From contig JAEYNP010000039.1 in the NCBI GenBank assembly GCA_023412495.1, forward strand, positions 230,782 through 294,781: a stretch of 64,000 nt of DNA, in the 5' to 3' direction. Positions 59,602-64,000 of this stretch are shown here, piece after piece. The position numbers were made by a program, and so were the translations under genes. This DNA is from Pseudomonadota bacterium. GTDB lineage: Bacteria > Desulfobacterota > Desulfobulbia > Desulfobulbales > Desulfocapsaceae. The notes beneath the pieces are model-generated. The model made no database searches. It was given only the letters and a program-made list of their open reading frames with translations, and was not told where the DNA came from. The stretch's first letter is position 1. Every line of letters starts with the position of its first letter.

Positions 59602-60777
59602 ATGAAGATCATTCGCGCGCGCGTACGGGGACTGGGTGATACCATCGAGACCGAATGGTTCGAGTTGTCGCCTCGCCTGAACCTGTTCCACATCCTCGAA
59701 GAAAAAAGCCGGATCTCGTTCCTTACGGACCTGGCCTCCCTCAACCCCCTCCTCCCCTGCGAGGTCACCAAGCCCTTTGCAGAATTTCCACTAGTCAGCA
59801 GGCGACAGGGACACAGCAGGAGGATTCATCCCGGGAAGCGCACTGTGGCCCTGGCCATTTTCAACAGCACGCCGGATATGGTCGCGGAGCTTGCCGCAGC
59901 AAGCCCCCATCTCTACGAAGCAGACCGGATCGAAGTCGGCAGACGGCTCGATTATTCACGGTGGATCAACTTCGTCGAGATCTCCTCCTCAACCAGATGG
60001 CGAGAAATAGCCTCCGATTTCGGGCAACTGGCGAGCAGAACAAAAGAAATCTCCCCGGAGAAAGCGGTGTCCGTGGAGTCCGTCATTCGGTCCCTGCACG
60101 GCTCAGACCGGGTCAAGGGCGGGATAGATCGGGACCTGCAGGGATGGCTGCGGTCTCTTCCGGCCGAGGTCAGGGAAGATTCGCAGCAACGGATCGACCA
60201 ATTGTGCAGGGCCGTCCACCGCGCCGAAGACTTCCAGACCGCCCGCAGGATCGTCGAACGGCGTCTGCCGATCTTTGTGGTGCTGTCCGGCGCCTCGCCA
60301 CATCAGGAGCCCGTCGAAACGATTCTGCAACGGATCGATGAGCGGCTCGAGGACCTCGGCGGGCCACCGGCCGCCGCGGCCCGCGATTTCCTCAAGGCTC
60401 TCAACGAGCAGCTTGAAATAAGGCAATTTGCCGATCTCAGGCTGCACCTCGAGTTGAGAGCCGGCTCGGGAGTCTTCCTTTCCGCCGAGCCGTCGCTTGC
60501 GACTATCGCCCCGGATTCCTCGCTGATGCATCTGCAGGCCGCCATCGCCCTCGCCATCGCCTTTTGCCGGGTCACCTGCCGGACCGAGCCAATCCTGATA
60601 TTTGACTGCCCGGAAAGGCGCCTCCCCCCTTCACTGCACAGGCAACTGAGCGATTTCATCCTCACCACCGCCGAGTTCTGCCAGTGCTTGTACGGCTATG
60701 CCGAGCTCAACATTTTTTCCCGGCATAGGGGCCTGCCGAAATTTCTCATCACCGACCTGACCAAACCTGGTCATTGA
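59602..60777 (+). CDS. Degenerate RecF/SMC-like ATPase homologue
   Basis: Protein of 391 aa. The start MKIIRARVRGLGDTIETEWFELS and following helix look like the first strand-strand-helix of RecF/SMC-type ABC ATPases, but where Walker A should be the chain reads FHILEEKSRISFLTD with no GxxGxGKS. Near the end EPILIFDCPERRLPPSLHRQLSDF is in the place of a Walker B (usual DEPE) with Glu lost. So it is probably not an active ATPase. The middle has helices but no clear hook. The ATG at 59602 is chosen though a GTG at 59593 is possible; neither has a strong ribosome site. No obvious partner lies next to it. Confidence 0.6.
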   Translation: MKIIRARVRGLGDTIETEWFELSPRLNLFHILEEKSRISFLTDLASLNPLLPCEVTKPFAEFPLVSRRQGHSRRIHPGKRTVALAIFNSTPDMVAELAAASPHLYEADRIEVGRRLDYSRWINFVEISSSTRWREIASDFGQLASRTKEISPEKAVSVESVIRSLHGSDRVKGGIDRDLQGWLRSLPAEVREDSQQRIDQLCRAVHRAEDFQTARRIVERRLPIFVVLSGASPHQEPVETILQRIDERLEDLGGPPAAAARDFLKALNEQLEIRQFADLRLHLELRAGSGVFLSAEPSLATIAPDSSLMHLQAAIALAIAFCRVTCRTEPILIFDCPERRLPPSLHRQLSDFILTTAEFCQCLYGYAELNIFSRHRGLPKFLITDLTKPGH

Positions 60778-60931
60778 GATGGACGGCGGACCGACAACAC
60801 GGTATAGTGCGCCGTTGCCGCTCTTATCGTCCAGTGGAACAGTCTTATCACATCCCTAACCGGATGCCATCCCCCGCGGACCGGATCTTAATCTTCCGGT
60901 TAGCGTTTTCTCTTTCCAGCAGCCGTCGCCG

Positions 60932-61459
60932 ATGTCGCTTTTTCTCCTCTCCCAGATCCTGGTCGGGATTGCCATCTGCACCGATATCCTGTCTTTCCAG
61001 TTCAAGGCAAAGACCCGGATCGTGGCCTGCCTGCTCGTCTCCTGCGTGCTGATCTCGATCCATTTCATGCTGCTCGGACACTGGACCGCCGCCTGCCTCG
61101 GCTTGCTCGCCGCCACCCGCTTCACCGTCTCGCTCTTCTCCACCTCGAAAAAGCTGATGGTCCTCTTCGTCCTGACAACCATAGTCGTGGCCGCGGTCTC
61201 CTACGAGGGCTACCTCTCCATCCTGGCCTGCACAGGCGGAATTTTCGGCACGGTCGCCTCCTTCTGCAAGGAGGACAAGCAGCTCAGGCAGCTGATGCTG
61301 GTCGGCACCAGCCTGTGGCTGATCCACAACGTGCTGGCCGGCTCCCCCGGCGCCGTCCTCATGGAGGTGCTCTTTATCGGTAGCAATGTGGTGGGCTATT
61401 TCCGCTACTACATTCTGCCGAAAAAGCGGCGGCTCGATGCGAAAGAGAATTCGGTTTAG
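60932..61459 (+). CDS. YgjV-like inner-membrane protein
   Basis: Integral membrane protein of 175 aa with about five or six helices, similar to the YgjV family of unknown function. Helices are seen at about 3-20, 30-48, 50-66, 72-90, 92-108 and 140-160. The ATG at 60932 is preceded by GCCGTCGCCG without a good ribosome site. It stands alone; 154 bp separate it from the preceding gene. Confidence 0.75.
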   Translation: MSLFLLSQILVGIAICTDILSFQFKAKTRIVACLLVSCVLISIHFMLLGHWTAACLGLLAATRFTVSLFSTSKKLMVLFVLTTIVVAAVSYEGYLSILACTGGIFGTVASFCKEDKQLRQLMLVGTSLWLIHNVLAGSPGAVLMEVLFIGSNVVGYFRYYILPKKRRLDAKENSV

Positions 61460-61583
61460 GAGCCTGTCGGGTTATAGCCATTTTTCTCCGGGAGAGCGGG
61501 TGGACAGGGTGGACTGAATGGACAGCCGGCTGCCAGGCGATCAACGTCAACTCGGTCTGCTTAGTCTAGCCTCTTCACTTAGG

Positions 61584-61751
61584 CTAGTGTCATGTCAAGT
61601 ATCAGATGTTGTAAGATTGCGCAGTAATTTTTGCTTCCTGCGAGATACGATTGAGGGGGCATAGCAGCGCTATGTGACCGAAAGAGCAAACGAAGCCAGC
61701 TAGCCAAAAGGACAAGCAAGATATAACAGATGATGCTTGAAAGGACACTAG
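61584..61751 (-). mobile_element. MITE-like element, copy 2 (inverted)
   Basis: A 168-bp inverted copy of the element at 49705-49870. It begins CTAGTGTCATGTCAAG and ends GACACTAG, so the terminal inverted repeats with CTAG edges are complete here. The internal hairpin is CATAGC-AGC-GCTATG: the stem is kept and the loop differs from copy 1. It lies 4 bp before the end of the minus-strand YkgJ gene. The preceding 61460-61583 contains short TGGAC words. Confidence 0.82.
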
Positions 61752-61755
61752 TCTT

Positions 61756-62151
61756 CTAAACTGCCTCCTTCAGGCGAAAGGCGCAGTAGCCGGTACGGGG
61801 GCCTATTTGGGGATGGTTGCGGCAGGTGTCGGGACGGCGGTCGTAAATGGTGCAGCGGCGGGTTTTGCCATCGAGATAGATGCAATCGCCGCTGGCCCGC
61901 CTGGCCAGGGTAAATGTGGCGGTCCGGGCGTGGAAATGGTCGACGAGATGCTCCTTCATGAGCCTTCTGGCGATGAACTTCGGGTCGCCCTCCAGATCGA
62001 AGGCATCGATCACCCCCATGCGGACGAGGTCCGGCCCCTTCACCTCCACCGGCAGGGTGCAGCAGCGGGCGGCGCAGTATCGGCAAAGCTTTGCGGAATA
62101 TTTGGCCCAGGTGGCGGTGTTGTCGAGATCGGCTTGAGGCGGCAGCTGCAT
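61756..62151 (-). CDS. YkgJ family cysteine-cluster protein (second)
   Basis: Protein of 131 aa with Cys groups CRYCAARCC, GDCIYLDGKTRRCTIYDRRPDTCRNHP and a final CAF, the YkgJ pattern. It is similar in pattern to, but not a recent copy of, the protein at 47290-47682. The ATG at 62151 is the most probable start; upstream in-frame sequence is not family-like and contains a degenerate trace of the dispersed element (TTAGTACC at about 62185-62200). MITE copy 2 ends 4 bp beyond its stop codon. Function unknown. Confidence 0.75.
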   Translation of the reverse strand: MQLPPQADLDNTATWAKYSAKLCRYCAARCCTLPVEVKGPDLVRMGVIDAFDLEGDPKFIARRLMKEHLVDHFHARTATFTLARRASGDCIYLDGKTRRCTIYDRRPDTCRNHPQIGPRTGYCAFRLKEAV

Positions 62152-62392
62152 AGGAAGTTTGGGAAAGAGAATATAGGGTCGAAAGGAATTTCGGGTACTA
62201 AAAAAGGCTCCGTATCTACCAGAAATCGGAAGAGTTTGCCAAGGAAAATCCCAGTTGTCGGCCTGCTGCCCCCCTGCCGAGTTGCCCATTTTTCGGCAAA
62301 TCACCAACCCTCCCTTGCAAGCCCGGGACAAATACCCTATCGTCATAGCACCTCGAAGTGCCATCGGTAATAGTTTCATCTTAACAGTCATT

Positions 62393-63136
62393 ATGGATAG
62401 ATTTATTCGAACGCGGAAATTACTGGGAGAAGAACGTTTTCGACTCCTGCAGTCACGGACGGTGACGGTGGTGGGGCTGGGCGCAGTCGGCGGCTATGCC
62501 CTGGAGGGTCTGGTGCGGGCCGGAATCAGCCGACTCAGGATCATCGACCACGACACCGTCCAGCCGAGCAATATCAACCGCCAGCTCCTTGCCATGGAGA
62601 CGACCCTCGGCCGGCCCAAGGCGGAGGTCGCGCAAGAGAGAGTCCTCTCCATCAATTCAGAGTGCCGGGTGGAGGCCCTGCAGCTCTTTGCAGGGGAGGA
62701 GACCCTGGAGAGAATCCTCGACCCGCGTCCCGACCTGCTCATCGACGCTATCGATTCGCTCAATCCCAAAACCCAGCTCCTGCACGGCGCCTACCTGAGC
62801 AAAATCCCGGTGATCAGCTCGATGGGCGCGGCGCTGCGCACCGATCCGACCCTGATCCGCACCGGCGATTTGTTTGAAACAATCAATTGCCCGCTGGCGA
62901 AACATCTGCGCAAGCGGCTGCGCAACCGGGGTGTGGGCGAGGGCATCGCCTGCGTCTATTCCCTGGAGCAGGTGGATTTCAACTACGAAATGCCGACCGA
63001 CGACACCGTCGTCGGCAACACCCCCTACGCCGATCGAGGTCGTAAGCGCAACATCCTCGGCAGTCTGCCCACCGTCACCGGCATCTTCGGCCTGACCATC
63101 GCCAACCAGGCGATCATGCGTTTGTCGCAGCTCTGA
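62393..63136 (+). CDS. tcdA: tRNA threonylcarbamoyladenosine dehydratase (TcdA/CsdL)
   Basis: E1-like enzyme of 247 aa that cyclises t6A37 of ANN-decoding tRNAs to ct6A with ATP. Signatures are DRFIRTRKLLGEERFRLLQ, VVGLGAVGGYALEGLVRAG, DHDTVQPSNINRQLLA, DAIDSLNPKTQLL and GAALRTDPTLI. The ATG at 62393 matches family starts. It is divergent from the second YkgJ gene and convergent with truA, another tRNA-modification gene. Confidence 0.92.
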   Translation: MDRFIRTRKLLGEERFRLLQSRTVTVVGLGAVGGYALEGLVRAGISRLRIIDHDTVQPSNINRQLLAMETTLGRPKAEVAQERVLSINSECRVEALQLFAGEETLERILDPRPDLLIDAIDSLNPKTQLLHGAYLSKIPVISSMGAALRTDPTLIRTGDLFETINCPLAKHLRKRLRNRGVGEGIACVYSLEQVDFNYEMPTDDTVVGNTPYADRGRKRNILGSLPTVTGIFGLTIANQAIMRLSQL

Positions 63137-63158
63137 AAAGAAAAAAGGGGAGGGATAA

Positions 63159-63944
63159 CTAGTCGGCGAGGAAGCGCGCCAGCTCTTCTTCGTCGTAGAA
63201 AGCCTTCTCGAAGAAGAGGCCGGCGGCGGGTGCGGTGTGGCCGGACGGGATGTCACTCGGACCGCCATGGAGCAGGTCCCGGACATCTGCCAGGCTCAGC
63301 CGGTGGCAGCCCACCTCCACTAAGATACCCACCATCCGCCGCACCATGTGCCAGAGGAAGTGGGACCCCACCACCCGCAGGCGGATGAGGTCACCTTCGA
63401 TCAGCAGGCGGACCTGCCGGACATCGACCAGCGTCGATTTCTTCAGTTCCTGCTTCTCGGCGAAGGCGGCGAAATCGTGCATCCCCTCCATCGCGGCCGA
63501 CGCCTGCCGCATGACGCCCAGGTCGAGGGGCTCGCGGACCCACCAGCTGTAGCGCTTGCCGAAGGCGGACTTCCGGGTGCGCAGCTGATAGACGTAGCTT
63601 CTCGCCAGGCAGCTGTGGCGGGCGTGGAAGCGAAGATCGGCCTTCACCACCGCCAGGAGGGCAATGTCCTTGGGCATCTCGTCCGCGAGCCGCTTCTCCA
63701 CTTCTCCATGCGGCATCCTGCTTGCCACCTCGAGATGAGCGACGTATTCCAGGGCATGGACGCCGCCGTCGGTTCGGCCGCAGCCCTGCAGGTCCATGTC
63801 CACCTCGCCGAAGACCCGGGCCGCCGCCTTCAGCACATCCCCCTGGACGCTCCTGGCGTCGGCCTGCTTCTGCCAGCCGTGGAAATTGGTGCCGTCGTAC
63901 TCGAGGACGAGCTTGTAGCGGCGCATGGGGTTTTTATCGCGCAT
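63159..63944 (-). CDS. truA: tRNA pseudouridine(38-40) synthase
   Basis: Forms pseudouridine at positions 38-40 of the tRNA anticodon arm. The 261 aa show RYKLVLEYDGTNFHGWQ, the catalytic Asp in GCGRTDGGVHA, RSYVYQL, and HFLWHMVRRMVG. The ATG at 63944 is preceded by AGGATAAAATGTT; an ATG at 63926 is the alternative. The gene is convergent with tcdA, 22 bp apart. Confidence 0.96.
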   Translation of the reverse strand: MRDKNPMRRYKLVLEYDGTNFHGWQKQADARSVQGDVLKAAARVFGEVDMDLQGCGRTDGGVHALEYVAHLEVASRMPHGEVEKRLADEMPKDIALLAVVKADLRFHARHSCLARSYVYQLRTRKSAFGKRYSWWVREPLDLGVMRQASAAMEGMHDFAAFAEKQELKKSTLVDVRQVRLLIEGDLIRLRVVGSHFLWHMVRRMVGILVEVGCHRLSLADVRDLLHGGPSDIPSGHTAPAAGLFFEKAFYDEEELARFLAD

Positions 63945-63978
63945 AACATTTTATCCTACAAGATCGTGTTCCATGTAG

Positions 63979-63995
63979 GGTGCGGATGCCGCACC
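63979..63995. other. Short GC-rich hairpin upstream of truA
   Basis: GGTGCGG and CCGCACC form a 7-bp stem with an ATG loop at 63979-63995, close to the window edge. It may be part of a REP-like repeat continuing outside the window. Confidence 0.4.
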
Positions 63996-64000
63996 GGGTG

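Overview
The window is 64 kb of GC-rich, densely packed bacterial chromosome with one tRNA gene and no rRNA, phage, plasmid or CRISPR locus. The gene set points to an anaerobic or facultative deltaproteobacterium (Desulfobacterota, of the Desulfobulbales or Desulfuromonadales kind). Supporting evidence is a decaheme cytochrome c with an MtrB/PioB-type outer-membrane porin, a group-4-hydrogenase-like membrane complex, a four-subunit 2-oxoacid:ferredoxin oxidoreductase, a sigma-54 two-component system and a rubrerythrin-like protein. This placement is inferred from gene content and was not tested by any search.

Layout. 0-4 kb: a lineage-type hypothetical, an M24 peptidase overlapping a PIN-PhoH ATPase, a small hypothetical and a GNAT. 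4.2-8 kb: a leftward thiamine operon thiS-thiG-thiH-thiF-thiE behind a TPP riboswitch with an intrinsic terminator. 8-15 kb: an exported hypothetical, a possible DNA-binding protein divergent from two tandem small heat-shock proteins, a DUF4442/Mth938 fusion, a SprT-like/DUF2786 protein and a DHH-CBS protein. 15-19 kb: a leftward operon of an FGE-like protein, a decaheme cytochrome and a porin. 19-33 kb: a MocR regulator divergent from an EamA exporter, tRNA-Gly, DD-carboxypeptidase, Lon, nitroreductase, a ferritin-like protein, aconitase, an E1-like protein, CorA and a cytidylate-kinase-like protein.

33.5-45.5 kb is the most striking block. It is a leftward hyfB-C-E-F-G-I-like operon whose large subunit has lost all four nickel-ligand cysteines, so it resembles the energy-converting hydrogenase-related (Ehr) complexes rather than a true hydrogenase. 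Two unknown genes and a near-consensus sigma-54 promoter precede it, and directly upstream sit a sigma-54 activator and its histidine kinase. 45.8-50.5 kb: a Cache-HAMP protein without output domain, a YkgJ protein, an M14 deacylase with a lone ABC permease, and a CBS protein. 50.9-60 kb: citrate synthase, then a RimK-like ligase / GNAT / SET-domain operon, an XRE-cupin regulator, a VOR/KGOR-type ferredoxin oxidoreductase and a leucine-dehydrogenase-type enzyme. Together the last two could convert branched-chain amino acids to acyl-CoA and reduced ferredoxin. 59.6-64 kb: a degenerate RecF/SMC-like protein, a YgjV-like protein, a second YkgJ protein, TcdA and TruA.

The intergenic DNA is unusually structured. 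There is a dispersed family of about 105-bp three-hairpin elements (three full copies, one partial, two degenerate) whose main stem is conserved by compensatory changes. There are two inverted copies of a 166-168-bp MITE-like element with terminal inverted repeats. There are also several short tandem arrays (7-bp GAGGACT, 9-bp TGGAC units) that fold back on inverted partners. Several genes end inside these elements and take their stop codon from them.
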